The position numbers and the translations under genes were made by a program. The notes beneath the pieces are model-generated. The model saw nothing but the letters and a program-made list of their open reading frames with translations, did no database searches and was not told the DNA's origin. From WHSW01 sp963767285 (GTDB lineage Bacteria; Actinomycetota; Thermoleophilia; Solirubrobacterales; 70-9): 64,000 nt of DNA. This document shows, one piece after another, positions 25,969-34,743 of the stretch (its first letter is position 1; the number at the start of each line of letters is the position of its first letter). The DNA is taken from NCBI GenBank assembly GCA_963767285.1, contig CAVYDJ010000004.1, positions 310,001-374,000 of the forward strand. The letters are read 5' to 3'.

Positions 25969-27077
25969 TGAGGATCGCGCTCCTTCACCCGACCTACTGG
26001 CCCGAGGTCCTGCGCGGCTCCGAGCGGATCGTCCACGACCTCGGCGTCGAGCTCGCCGGGCGCGGGCACGACGTCACCCTGCTGACCAGCCATCGTGGCC
26101 GCTCGACGGACTCGGTCGAGGAGGGGATGCGGGTGATCCGGGCCCGCCGCCCGCCCCGGCCGCCCGGCGCCGGGGTCTACGAGCACCACATCGTCAACGC
26201 CCCGAACGTGGCCCGGTTCCTGCGCGCCGAGCCGTTCGACGTCGCCCAGGCCTTCTTCCCGGTCGATGCATGGGTCGCGGTCAAGCTGCGGCGGCGGGGC
26301 GGCCCGCCGGTCGTCGCGACGGCGCACGGCATCCCAACCCGCCAGTACCTGGTCGCGCGCCGGTACCGGCTGGAGATGCTGCGGACCGTCGCCGGCGGGG
26401 CCGGCGAGTGCACGGTGCTGAGCGAGGCGGCCGCGGAGCCGTTTCGCCGCTACCTGTTCCGCGATCCGCGGGTGCTGCCGCCCGGGGTCCTCGTGGACCG
26501 GTACCGGTCGACGACGCCGCGGAGCGAGCTGCCGACGATCGTCTGCGCCGCGAGCCTCGGCGACCCCCGCAAGCGCGGGCCACTGCTGGCCGCCGCCTTC
26601 CGCCGGCTGCGCGCGCGGCTGCCGGAGGCACGGCTGCTGGTCCTGCGCGGCCGCGATCCGATCCTCAGCCGGGCGACGTTCGAGCTTCCGGAGGGCGCCG
26701 AGTGGCTGGAGCCGGTGCAGGATCCCGAGCGGCTGGCGCCGATCTACGCCTCGGCGTGGGCGAGCGTTCTGCCCTCGGTCGAGGAAGCGTTCGGGGTTGT
26801 CCTGACCGAGTCGCTCGCGGCCGGCACCCCGGTTGTCGCCGACCGCTCCGGGGCGGGTCCGGAGATCGTCACCGACGAGCGGGTCGGCCGCCTCTTCGAC
26901 GGCGACGACGAGGCCGATCTGGCGCGGGCGATGGAGGAGGCGCTGGACCTCGGCTCGCGGCCCCAGACCGCCGAGGCGTGCCGTGAGCGCGCCGCCGACT
27001 ACGACTGGGCCCGCGTCGTCGCCGGCTACGAGCACGTCTACAGGTCGGTGACCGACTCGGCCTCGGCCAACGGCTGA
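25968..27077 (+). CDS. GT4 family glycosyltransferase
   Basis: A 369-residue GT-B transferase: MRIALLHPTYWPEVLRGSER is the N-terminal nucleotide-fold start; the donor domain holds IVCAASLGDPRKRGPLLAA, LLVLRGRDPIL and the EX7E region PSVEEAFGVVLTESLAAGTPVVAD. Residues near 117-135 carry VVATAHGIPTRQYL. It is read through from the GT2 gene by a TGATG overlap. Its end overlaps the convergent GT2 gene by 40 bases, the largest tail overlap in the cluster. Donor unknown. Confidence 0.9.
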   Translation: MRIALLHPTYWPEVLRGSERIVHDLGVELAGRGHDVTLLTSHRGRSTDSVEEGMRVIRARRPPRPPGAGVYEHHIVNAPNVARFLRAEPFDVAQAFFPVDAWVAVKLRRRGGPPVVATAHGIPTRQYLVARRYRLEMLRTVAGGAGECTVLSEAAAEPFRRYLFRDPRVLPPGVLVDRYRSTTPRSELPTIVCAASLGDPRKRGPLLAAAFRRLRARLPEARLLVLRGRDPILSRATFELPEGAEWLEPVQDPERLAPIYASAWASVLPSVEEAFGVVLTESLAAGTPVVADRSGAGPEIVTDERVGRLFDGDDEADLARAMEEALDLGSRPQTAEACRERAADYDWARVVAGYEHVYRSVTDSASANG

Positions 27078-28042
27078 TCCGCCCGCGCGGTGCCGTCCGG
27101 CGGGAGATTGCGCCGCTCGCTGACCACGTAGAGCGGCCGGTTCTTGACCTCGTCGTAGATGCGGCTGACGTACTCGCCGATGATCCCGAGCGACATCAGC
27201 TGGATGCCGCCGAGGAGCAGGACCGCGAACAGGAGGGTGCTGACGCCCTCGACGTAGAAGCCGAGCAGCTGATTGACGATCACGTACGGGATCCCGAGGA
27301 AGGCGAAGGCGGAGACCACGAACCCGGCGACGGTCGCGATCTGCAGCGGCACGTGGGAGAACGACGAGATCGCGTCGAGCGAGGTCCGCATGAGGGTGCG
27401 CCAGCGGTACCGGGTCTCGCCCGCGCCGCGCGGATCGCGGTCGTACGGCACCGAGCTCTGCTGAAAGCCGATCCACACGGTGAGGCCGCGCATGAACCGG
27501 TTGCGCTCCGGCAACCGCCGCAGCGCCTCGACGGCTCGCTTGTCGAGCAGCCGGTAGTCCCCGGCGTCGCGGGGGATGTCGAGATCCGCGAGGCTGGTGA
27601 AGATGCGCGTGAACCAGCGCGCCGTCGTCAGTTTCATTCGCCCCTCGCCCCGGCGTTCGCGGCGGACCGCGTAGACGACGTCGGCGCCCCGGCTCCATTC
27701 TGCGATCAGGTCACCGATCAGCTCGGGCGGATCCTGGAGGTCGGCGTCGATCGTGATCACGACGTCGCCGTTGACGTGATCGATCCCGGCCGCGACAGCC
27801 GCCTGGTAGCCGAACGATCTCGACAGGCGGACAACGCGAACCCGATCGTCGTCCGCCGCGAGGCGGTCGAGCAACTCACCGGATCCGTCGGTCGAGCCGT
27901 CGTCGACGATCACCAGCTCGAACGGGAACCCCTCGAGCGCGTCACGGACCCGCTCGTAGAACCGCTCGAGGACCTCCTCCTCGTTGTGGGCGGGCGCGGT
28001 GACGCTGACGAGTCCGGGTGTCCGGCCGTCGTGCTGGCTCAT
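27038..28042 (-). CDS. polyprenyl-phosphate glycosyltransferase (GtrB/DPM1-like GT2)
   Basis: A 334-residue GT2 enzyme of the dolichol-phosphate mannosyltransferase type. GT-A domain: VSVTAPAHNEEEVLERFYERV, LVIVDDGSTDGSGELL, LSRSFGYQAAVAAGID, and DXD in TIDADLQDPPELI. RDAGDYRLLDKRAVEAL is the DPM1/GtrB hallmark. Two C-terminal membrane helices (about 230-255 and 265-290) follow, as in GtrB. It should load a sugar onto undecaprenyl phosphate for use outside the membrane, a good match for the membrane transferase at 28829. ATG overlaps the stop of the upstream methyltransferase (ATGA). Confidence 0.9.
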   Translation of the reverse strand: MSQHDGRTPGLVSVTAPAHNEEEVLERFYERVRDALEGFPFELVIVDDGSTDGSGELLDRLAADDDRVRVVRLSRSFGYQAAVAAGIDHVNGDVVITIDADLQDPPELIGDLIAEWSRGADVVYAVRRERRGEGRMKLTTARWFTRIFTSLADLDIPRDAGDYRLLDKRAVEALRRLPERNRFMRGLTVWIGFQQSSVPYDRDPRGAGETRYRWRTLMRTSLDAISSFSHVPLQIATVAGFVVSAFAFLGIPYVIVNQLLGFYVEGVSTLLFAVLLLGGIQLMSLGIIGEYVSRIYDEVKNRPLYVVSERRNLPPDGTARADQPLAEAESVTDL

Positions 28043-28803
28043 CGCTTGATCACCAGCCGGCCGGAGAAGTCGATCCGGTTCAGGAGCACGGGTTCCTGGG
28101 TGGCGAAGTACTCGTCGACGGCGCGTCGGGCGCCCTCGTAGTGCCCATAGTCGTCGACGATCAGCACCCCTCCCTCGGCCAGTCGCGGATAGAGCTGCTC
28201 GAGCTCGTGCTTGGTCGAGGCGTACCAGTCGGTGTCGAGCCGCAGCAGGGCGATCTCGGCGGGCGCCTGCTCCGGGATCGTGTCCTCGACCATTCCCGGC
28301 ACCAGGTGGAGGCGCTCGGGTGGATAGCCGGTCCCCTCGAGCCGCTTGCGGACCTCCTCGACCGGGACTCCGGCCCATTCCTTGCCGAGCCGCGCCTGGC
28401 GGCGCCAGCGCTTCTGCGGGGAATAGCCGTCGTAGGGCGAGGCGACGTCCTCGGCCCCGGGCTCCGGCATCCCGCTGTAGGTGTCGAACAGGTACAGCTC
28501 GCGCTCGGAGTGGCCGAGGCGCTGCAGGGTCAGGGCCGCCGCCATCATGCTGCCCCCGCGCCAGACGCCGCACTCGACCAGCGCGCCCTCGATCCCGGCG
28601 CCGACGATGTACTCGACGCTCTCGCAGAGGGCCGCGATCCGGGGGGCGGTGGTCAGCGTGTCACGGCGAACGGCGCGGATCGTCGCCGCGAGATCGTCGC
28701 CGAAGTGGGAGGGGACCGGGGTCCCGACCAGGTACTGGAGGCGCCAGCGCCAGCCAACGGCGAGCTTGCGGGCGTCGCGGCCGAGGGCCGAGGCGGAAAC
28801 CAT
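28039..28803 (-). CDS. TylF/MycF-family O-methyltransferase
   Basis: A 254-residue protein of the macrocin O-methyltransferase family. It carries GALVECGVWRGGSMMAAAL (SAM site), LYLFDTYSGMPEP, the metal- and substrate-binding RLDTDWYASTKHELEQL and GVLIVDDYGHYEGAR. Known members methylate sugar hydroxyls on antibiotics or surface glycans. Here it precedes a polyprenyl-phosphate sugar transferase with a 4-base overlap, so a methylated glycan sugar is the natural guess. It is divergent from the large membrane transferase 25 bases away. Confidence 0.9.
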   Translation of the reverse strand: MVSASALGRDARKLAVGWRWRLQYLVGTPVPSHFGDDLAATIRAVRRDTLTTAPRIAALCESVEYIVGAGIEGALVECGVWRGGSMMAAALTLQRLGHSERELYLFDTYSGMPEPGAEDVASPYDGYSPQKRWRRQARLGKEWAGVPVEEVRKRLEGTGYPPERLHLVPGMVEDTIPEQAPAEIALLRLDTDWYASTKHELEQLYPRLAEGGVLIVDDYGHYEGARRAVDEYFATQEPVLLNRIDFSGRLVIKR

Positions 28804-28828
28804 GGATGCATGGATAGCCTAATCCCGG

Positions 28829-30886
28829 ATGGAGTGGGGCGAGTACCTCGGCGGGTTCGTCGTCTTCGCGTTGATGGCCGGCGGGGTGGGGGCGGGAGCG
28901 GTGATCATCGGCCGCCGCCGGCTCGGCGGCCTGCAGGGCGCAACGCGCGCGCTGGCGCTGGCGCTCCTGGTCACCCTCGGGCTCCTCGCCGTGCATCTCG
29001 TCCCCGGCGCGCTTGGGCTGCTTGGCAGGGGCTCGGCGCTGGTCTGCACGGGCCTGTGGCTGCTCGGAGCGCTGCTCACCAGGCCCGTCGAGCCCGGCGC
29101 CGAGCCGCGCGCGGACCCCCCCGCGTCGGGGCGGCCGGCCGGCGTGCTCGCCGCCCTCTGCGTGCTCTCGGCCGTCGGGGGGATGCTCGCCCTCGGCAGC
29201 GACGCGCTCTTCCTTGCCCCGGGGTCGATCGACATCCTCAACTTCCACCTCCCCGGGATCGCCAGCTGGATCCAGGACGGCTCGATCTGGGGCGTCCACG
29301 AGTTCGTCGCCGACGTCTCGCCCGGGCGCTACCCGAACAACGGCGACGTCATCCTGCTCGCCGCGATCCTGCCCTGGCACAGCGACTTCCTGTCGCACCT
29401 GCTCCCGTACGCGTACTACCTGCTCGCGGGCCTGGCGACCTATGCGCTGGCGATCGAGCTCGGCGCTTCGCGGGCAGCCTCGGCGACCGCGGGAGCGCTG
29501 CTGCTGGCGCTCCCGATCGTGGCTCTGCCGGCGCTCGCCAACAGCTTTCCCGACGTGATCATGTTCTTCGGATTCGCGACCGGAGCCGTCTTCCTGCTCC
29601 GCCACCGCCGGACCGCCGCGACCGCCGACTTGGTGCTCGCCGGCCTCGCGCTCGGTCTTGCGTTCGGGACGAAGTGGTACGGGGTCTCCGCGGTCGCGAT
29701 CGTGTTGGTGGTCTGGGGCGTTGCCTCACGCGTCGACGGCACGCCCTGGCGGACGGTGGCCCGCCAGGGGATCGGGCTGCTCGCGCTGATCGCCCTCGTC
29801 GGCGGGATCTGGATGCTCCGCAACTGGATCCAGTCCGGCAACCCGGTCTACCCGGTCGAGGTCTCGGTCTTCGGCCTGACGATTTTCTCGGCGCCGGTCG
29901 ACGTCGTCCGTGAGCTGGCCGGGTTGACGATCGCCGGCTACGTCGGCGACTGGGACGTCTGGAGCGGCTACATCCTGCCGCAGTACCGCCAGGCGTTCGC
30001 GTTCGTCGGCCCGCTGCTGTTGCTCGGCCTCGCCTTCGCGGCCGTCGCCCTGCTCTCGCCGCTGCGCGCGCGGGTACAGCGGGGCCCGCTCGCAGCGGTG
30101 CTTGCCGCGGCGCTGCTGATCGCCGCGACCTATGCGATCACCCCGTACACGGCCGGTGGGATGGAGGGGGTGCCGACGCTGGTCTACGCCGACGCCCGCT
30201 ACCTGGTGCCGGCGATCCTGCTCGCGCTCGCCCTGGTCGCCGCCGTCACGCGCGTCGCGCCCTGGGGCGCGGCCGCGTTCTCGGCGCTCGGTCTGGTCGC
30301 GATCTGGGATGGGATCGATCTCGCGGGTGCCGGCGAGCTGAGCGGCGCGACGGTCGGAGCGAGCGACTGGGTGGCCGCGGTCGCCGTTCTCGCCGCGGCG
30401 GGGGCGATCGCGTGGGGGCTGCGCCGCGAACCCGGCCGCGCCGCAACGGCGGCGGTCGCGGCGGTCGCGCTCGTCGCCCTGGTCGCCGGCGGCTTCGAGC
30501 TCCAGCGGCGGTTCCTCGACCAGCGCTACGCCGGCATCGACCCGACGACCGACTGGATCCGCGAGCACGCGCCGGCCGACACCACGATCGGCGTCGCGGG
30601 CCGATGGACGAACGCGTTCTCCCCGGTCCTGCCCGCGTTCGGACCGCGGTTCGAGAACGACGTCTCCTACGTCGGCGAGTTCGTCGACGGCACGCTGCGC
30701 GCGTATCGCGACGAGGCGGAGTTCGTTGCGAGCCTGCGCGAGCGCGACGCGGACCTGCTCGTGGTCGGCCGCGGCTACGACCCCGGGGCGGACCAGCCGG
30801 AGGAGCGCTGGGCGAGGGCCGCCGGATTCGAGCTGATCGCCGAGTCGCCGGCCTTCGCGCTGTACAGGGCGCCGGCCGGCAGTTGA
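28829..30886 (+). CDS. large integral membrane glycosyltransferase (GT39/ArnT-like, GT-C)
   Basis: A 685-residue membrane protein with about 12-14 hydrophobic helices across residues 5-575 and a soluble C-terminal part of about 110 residues. The first outside loop has an acidic/aromatic stretch (IDILNFHLPGIASWIQDGS, then a VHEFVADVSPGRYP segment) like the catalytic loop of GT-C enzymes that use polyprenyl-phosphate sugars. The neighbour at 27038 would make such a donor. It could glycosylate the exported glycan or proteins, or act as a polymerase. A TAGCCT box lies eight bases before the ATG. Confidence 0.72.
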   Translation: MEWGEYLGGFVVFALMAGGVGAGAVIIGRRRLGGLQGATRALALALLVTLGLLAVHLVPGALGLLGRGSALVCTGLWLLGALLTRPVEPGAEPRADPPASGRPAGVLAALCVLSAVGGMLALGSDALFLAPGSIDILNFHLPGIASWIQDGSIWGVHEFVADVSPGRYPNNGDVILLAAILPWHSDFLSHLLPYAYYLLAGLATYALAIELGASRAASATAGALLLALPIVALPALANSFPDVIMFFGFATGAVFLLRHRRTAATADLVLAGLALGLAFGTKWYGVSAVAIVLVVWGVASRVDGTPWRTVARQGIGLLALIALVGGIWMLRNWIQSGNPVYPVEVSVFGLTIFSAPVDVVRELAGLTIAGYVGDWDVWSGYILPQYRQAFAFVGPLLLLGLAFAAVALLSPLRARVQRGPLAAVLAAALLIAATYAITPYTAGGMEGVPTLVYADARYLVPAILLALALVAAVTRVAPWGAAAFSALGLVAIWDGIDLAGAGELSGATVGASDWVAAVAVLAAAGAIAWGLRREPGRAATAAVAAVALVALVAGGFELQRRFLDQRYAGIDPTTDWIREHAPADTTIGVAGRWTNAFSPVLPAFGPRFENDVSYVGEFVDGTLRAYRDEAEFVASLRERDADLLVVGRGYDPGADQPEERWARAAGFELIAESPAFALYRAPAGS

Positions 30887-31675
30887 CTACTTGCGCGCCA
30901 GGCCGAAGACGTCGTTGCCGAGAAAGAGGCGCAGCGGGCGACTCGACGAGGCCCGGGTCGCAAGCCGCATCAGTGGACTGTCGAGCGAGCTCGTGTAGCG
31001 GTAGTTGCCCGAGCGCATGACGTCGGGATCGATCCACACGCGCGGATCGGAGAACCCCGCCTCGCGCAGCCCACGTCGCAGGGAGAAGAGGCTCTGCTCG
31101 TTGGGGTGATGGAGCTTGTTGACCTCGAACCAGTGCTCCATGTCGTTCGCCACCTCCCCGTGGCCGAGCACGCGCAGGGTCGGTCCGACGACCGGCCAGG
31201 CGGCCTGCTTGAACAGCCTGTTCGGGGCGGTGTGGAGGAGCAGGTAGCCGCCCGGTCGCAGGACGCGGCGGAACTCGCTCAGCATCGGGACGGTCTGCGG
31301 CGGGTCGAGGTGCTCGATCACGTCCGAGTTCTGGATCCGGTCGAAGCTGTCGTCCGGCCACGGCAGCGCGGTGACGTCGCCCTGGCGGATGTCGGCATCG
31401 GGGTACTCGGCGAGCGTCTCCTTGGTGATCGCGACCGCGTCCGCCGAGAAGTCGACCCCGGCCACCCGGGCTCCGCGCTTCGCGCAGGCCAGCAGGACCT
31501 CGCCGCGACCGCAGCCCGCGTCGAGGACCCGGAGCCCCGGTTGCAGGCCGAGGCGCTCGACCTGCTTGGCCTTGTTGAACGAAACCTCTCCCGCCTGAAA
31601 CTCGTCCCAGCCCTCGCATGTCTCGGAGAGGAAGTAGTCGCGGTCGTAGACCTCGGGTCCGATCGACTGGGCCAT
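30887..31675 (-). CDS. class I SAM-dependent methyltransferase
   Basis: A 262-residue UbiE/Methyltransf_11-type enzyme: motif I GLRVLDAGCGRGEVLLACAK at about residues 46-65, VAGVDFSADAVAIT, the motif IV stretch FDRIQNSDVIEHL, and VLRPGGYLLLHTAPN. The ATG at 31675 is preceded by a TAAGCT box ten bases away; the longer start would overlap the divergent oxidoreductase. Its stop touches the end of the membrane transferase. A role in sugar or lipid modification in this cluster is inferred. Confidence 0.87.
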   Translation of the reverse strand: MAQSIGPEVYDRDYFLSETCEGWDEFQAGEVSFNKAKQVERLGLQPGLRVLDAGCGRGEVLLACAKRGARVAGVDFSADAVAITKETLAEYPDADIRQGDVTALPWPDDSFDRIQNSDVIEHLDPPQTVPMLSEFRRVLRPGGYLLLHTAPNRLFKQAAWPVVGPTLRVLGHGEVANDMEHWFEVNKLHHPNEQSLFSLRRGLREAGFSDPRVWIDPDVMRSGNYRYTSSLDSPLMRLATRASSSRPLRLFLGNDVFGLARK

Positions 31676-31712
31676 CAGCGGGCGGAGCTTAGTGGCGTAA
31701 CCTGGCGCGCCC

Positions 31713-33110
31713 ATGAGAGTCGCCGTCCTCGGCGCCGGCGCCGCCGGCCTCACCGCCGCCCACCGGCTCGCCAAGCTCGGTCACGAGACCGATGTCTACG
31801 AGCGCTGGCCGGGCCTCGGCGGCCAAGCGGCGACGATCGACGTCGGCGACGGGGTCCTGCTCGAGCGCTACTACCACCACCTGTTCACCAGCGACGTCGA
31901 CATGGCCGAGCTCTGCAGGGAGATCGGCTGCGAGCTCGAGACCTGGCAATCGTCGGTCTCGATCTTCCGCGACGGCGAGCTGCACGCGTTCACGACACCG
32001 CTCGACCTGCTGCGCTTCAAGCCGATGTCGCTCGTGGCGCGGGTCCGGATGGGGTTCGGGGCGCTGTGGCTGCAGCGCCGGGCGCACTCGGTCGAGCCAT
32101 ACGAGCCGGTCACGATCCGCTCCTGGGTCGAGCGGGTGATGGGCAGGCAGGCCTGGACCCACGTCTGGGGGCCGCTTCTGTACGGCAAGTTCCGCGACCA
32201 GGCGGACGACATCTCGATGTCCTGGCTGTGGGCGAAGCTCCGCAACCGCCGCCAGGTGACGGGCGAGGAGGCGAAGGGCGAGCTGCTCGTCTATCCGAAG
32301 GGCAGCTTCGAGTCGATCTTCGCCCGCCTTCGCGACCTGATCGAGGCGCACGGGGGCCGGGTCCTGATCGATTGCCCCGCGGCGCGGGTCGCCCGCGATC
32401 CCGAGGGCGGATTCCTGGTCACGGCCGGCGCCCCGGACTCGTTTCGCCGCGGTCACGACCCGCGTGACTTCGAGGCCGGGGGCGAGCCGGAGCGCTACGA
32501 CGCCGTGATCGCGGCGCTGCCCTCCGACATCTTCGAGCAGCTGCTCGACCCAGCGCTCGCGGCCGAGGTCGGCGACCCGTACCTGGGGAAGGCGCGCTCG
32601 ATCGAGTACTTCGCGGCGCTCTGCCTGCTGATCGAGCTCGACCGCGGCTTCCATCCGTTTTACTGGACCAACGTCGCCGATCCCGAGCTCGGGTTCATCG
32701 GCCTGATCGAGCAGACCAACCTGGTGCCGATCGAGCGCTACGACGGGCGCCACTTCCTCTACGTCGCCAACTACCTGCCCCACGGGCACGAGTTGCTCGG
32801 CCTCGACATGGAGGAGCTCCTCGACTTCTACGAGCCGGGCATGCTGCGGGTCAATCCCGACTATGAGCGCGGCTGGATCAGGCGAAGCTGGCGTTTTGCC
32901 GAGCCCGCCGGCCAGCCGGTCGTGCTCCCCAACCACCGCGACCGGATGCCGCCCCTGGCGACACCGGTCACCGGGCTGATGCTCGCCAACACGACGCAGG
33001 TCTACCCCGACGACCGTGGCACGAACTACGCCGTTCGCCAGGGCGAGGAGGTCGTCGAGGCCCTGCTCGCCCAGCGGCCGAGCCGGTCGCCGGTCACCGC
33101 CGCCGGCTGA
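31713..33110 (+). CDS. NAD(P)/FAD-dependent oxidoreductase (amine-oxidase/desaturase-like)
   Basis: A 465-residue flavoprotein. Residues 3-30 form the FAD-binding fold VAVLGAGAAGLTAAHRLAK, with Glu in VYERWPGLGGQAATI binding ribose. The C-terminal TTQVYPDDRGTNYAVRQGEE is the usual second FAD contact. Middle parts resemble the UDP-galactopyranose mutase/phytoene desaturase/protoporphyrinogen oxidase superfamily; the exact reaction is unknown. Family members are often found in glycan clusters. A TAACCT box ends nine bases before the ATG. It is the last gene of the cluster. Confidence 0.82.
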   Translation: MRVAVLGAGAAGLTAAHRLAKLGHETDVYERWPGLGGQAATIDVGDGVLLERYYHHLFTSDVDMAELCREIGCELETWQSSVSIFRDGELHAFTTPLDLLRFKPMSLVARVRMGFGALWLQRRAHSVEPYEPVTIRSWVERVMGRQAWTHVWGPLLYGKFRDQADDISMSWLWAKLRNRRQVTGEEAKGELLVYPKGSFESIFARLRDLIEAHGGRVLIDCPAARVARDPEGGFLVTAGAPDSFRRGHDPRDFEAGGEPERYDAVIAALPSDIFEQLLDPALAAEVGDPYLGKARSIEYFAALCLLIELDRGFHPFYWTNVADPELGFIGLIEQTNLVPIERYDGRHFLYVANYLPHGHELLGLDMEELLDFYEPGMLRVNPDYERGWIRRSWRFAEPAGQPVVLPNHRDRMPPLATPVTGLMLANTTQVYPDDRGTNYAVRQGEEVVEALLAQRPSRSPVTAAG

Positions 33111-33150
33111 CGCCTGCGGTACGCACGGGCTAGCCGTCGAGGGCCGCTGT

Positions 33151-33156
33151 TACGCT
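33151..33156 (+). promoter_or_regulatory. -10 box TACGCT of the HU operon
   Basis: TACGCT lies 46 bases before the HU start, leaving room for a real leader with a strong ribosome site. This contrasts with the many leaderless starts around it and fits a highly translated gene. Confidence 0.4.
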
Positions 33157-33202
33157 GCCCGGCGTTCATTGAGCGATGCGCATTAGCCAGGAGGAAGGGA
33201 AA

Positions 33203-33478
33203 TTGACCAAGTCTGAATTCGTTGATCAGGTTGCCGGCAACTTCGAGAGCAAGAAGGCTGCGGCTGATGCCGTCGAGGCCGTTCTCGACGGGATCACCAA
33301 CACGCTCGCGGGCGGCGGTGAGATCACCTTCACCGGCTTCGGCAAGTTCAGCGTCGCCGAGCGTGGGCCACGCCAGGGTGTCAACCCGCGCACCGGCGAG
33401 CGGATCACGATCGCCGGGGGCAAGGTGCCGAAGTTCTCCGCGGGTGCCGGCCTGAAGTCGAAGGTCAAGAGCGGCTGA
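33203..33478 (+). CDS. hup: HU-family DNA-binding protein
   Basis: A 91-residue histone-like protein, the normal HU length. LTKSEFVDQVA opens the helical dimer domain, ITFTGFGKFSVAERGPRQGVNP begins the beta arm with the GF and R-x-x-x-NP hallmarks, and the KVPKF tail closes it. It bends and compacts DNA as a dimer. The TTG at 33203 is chosen because a perfect AGGAGG (33189-33194) lies eight bases before it; an in-frame ATG at 33176 has no such site. Its TGA overlaps the inferred CTG start of pyrF. Confidence 0.95.
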   Translation: MTKSEFVDQVAGNFESKKAAADAVEAVLDGITNTLAGGGEITFTGFGKFSVAERGPRQGVNPRTGERITIAGGKVPKFSAGAGLKSKVKSG

Positions 33479-34311
33479 CCGGCACGTTTTCCGACCGGCT
33501 TGCGGCGCTCGTCGCCGAGCGTCGCAGCCAGGTCTGCCTCGGTCTCGATCCCGCCGGTGACGACGCCGCCGTGGTCGCCCGGGAGTGTTGTGAGCTGATC
33601 GCGGCGACCGCGGCGTCCTGCGTCGCGGTGAAGCCCCAGCTCGCCTGCTTCGAGCGTCTCGGTGCAGCCGGCTGGGAAGCGCTCGAGGAGGTGGTGCAGG
33701 CGGCCGGCGAGGCCGGCCTGCTCGTGGTCGCCGACGGCAAGCGCGGCGACGTCCCGCACACCGCGGCGGTCTACGCGGAGGCGATCCTCGGCACCCTCGG
33801 CGCCGACGCGGCGACCGTCAACCCGCTGCTCGGCGGCGATGCGCTCGAGCCCTGGGTCGCGGCCGCGGAACGCGGCGGGGGCGGGCTGTTCGCGCTCGTC
33901 CGCACCTCCAACCCGGGCGCGGCAGACGTGCTCGACCTCCCCGTAGGTGGCCAGAACAACAACGCGGCCGGCGGCAGGCCGCTCCACGAGCGGCTTGCGG
34001 CGATGGTCGCCGAACGCGCCCCCCGGCTCGCCGGGGAGTCGGGGCTGAGCGGGATGGGGGCCGTCGTCGGCGCGACGGAGCCGCGGCATTTCGCGGCGCT
34101 TCGCACGCTGATGCCGGACTCGATTCTGCTCGTCCCCGGGATCGGTGCGCAGGGGGGAGACGCGGCGGCGCTCGGACCGGCCTTCTCGGGCGATCCGGCG
34201 TCGGTTCTGGTCCCGGCTTCGCGCTCGATCGCCGGCGCCGCGGACCCCGCCACCGCCGCCGCCGAGCTGCGCGAGCAGGTGTGGGCCGTCTCGCAAAGCG
34301 CCACCCGCTGA
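33475..34311 (+). CDS. pyrF: orotidine 5'-phosphate decarboxylase
   Basis: A 278-residue type-2 OMP decarboxylase making UMP in pyrimidine synthesis. It has LGLDP near residue 25 (the substrate-binding Asp), VKPQ, the catalytic DGKRGD block, and NPLLGGDALEPW. No ATG, GTG or TTG lies upstream of the essential LGLDP; the first usual start, GTG at 33571, would remove it. The only reasonable start is CTG at 33475, which overlaps the HU stop as CTGA, the same geometry as the ATGA, GTGA and TTGA overlaps elsewhere. The HU-pyrF pairing implies coupled translation. Confidence 0.9.
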   Translation: MTGTFSDRLAALVAERRSQVCLGLDPAGDDAAVVARECCELIAATAASCVAVKPQLACFERLGAAGWEALEEVVQAAGEAGLLVVADGKRGDVPHTAAVYAEAILGTLGADAATVNPLLGGDALEPWVAAAERGGGGLFALVRTSNPGAADVLDLPVGGQNNNAAGGRPLHERLAAMVAERAPRLAGESGLSGMGAVVGATEPRHFAALRTLMPDSILLVPGIGAQGGDAAALGPAFSGDPASVLVPASRSIAGAADPATAAAELREQVWAVSQSATR

Positions 34312-34362
34312 CCCGGCTCCGGGGCTACCGAATGGGCCCGACCGCCTACGATTCCGCCCCCA

Positions 34363-34743
34363 ATGTTCCCGCGGAGCGACGATCGCAAGCCAACCAGCTG
34401 GACCGCTCGCGTGCTGGCGCCCGTGGTCCTGATCGCCGTCGCGGCCGCGATCGTGCTCGTGATCAGCGGCTCGCTCTCCGACGAGGAGGGCGGCGACGAG
34501 TCGACGCAGGAGAACGTGGCGACGACGGACGAGACCGGATGCGCTCCCGACGCCGATCAGGCGGTCAAGGACGGCTACTACGTGGTCAAGGAGGGCGACA
34601 ACTTCACGACGATCGCCGCCAAGACCTGCATCTCCGTCCAGCGCCTCCAGGGGCTCAACCCCAATCTCGACTCGTTCGGGCTGCAGCCGGACAACTGCGT
34701 CGACCTCGTCCCGAACGGTTGCAAGAAGCTCGCCTCCGGCTGA
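34363..34743 (+). CDS. membrane-anchored LysM-domain protein
   Basis: A 126-residue protein: a short basic N-terminus, one membrane helix at about residues 20-36, an acidic spacer (38-62), then one LysM domain (about 72-118) reading YYVVKEGDNFTTIAAKT to VDLVPNG. LysM binds peptidoglycan N-acetylglucosamine. Three or four Cys in the outer part (57, 88, 112, 120 roughly) may form disulphides, as in some actinobacterial LysM proteins. It precedes a D-Ala-D-Ala carboxypeptidase and likely sits in the cell wall. A TACGAT box is ten bases before the ATG. Confidence 0.85.
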   Translation: MFPRSDDRKPTSWTARVLAPVVLIAVAAAIVLVISGSLSDEEGGDESTQENVATTDETGCAPDADQAVKDGYYVVKEGDNFTTIAAKTCISVQRLQGLNPNLDSFGLQPDNCVDLVPNGCKKLASG

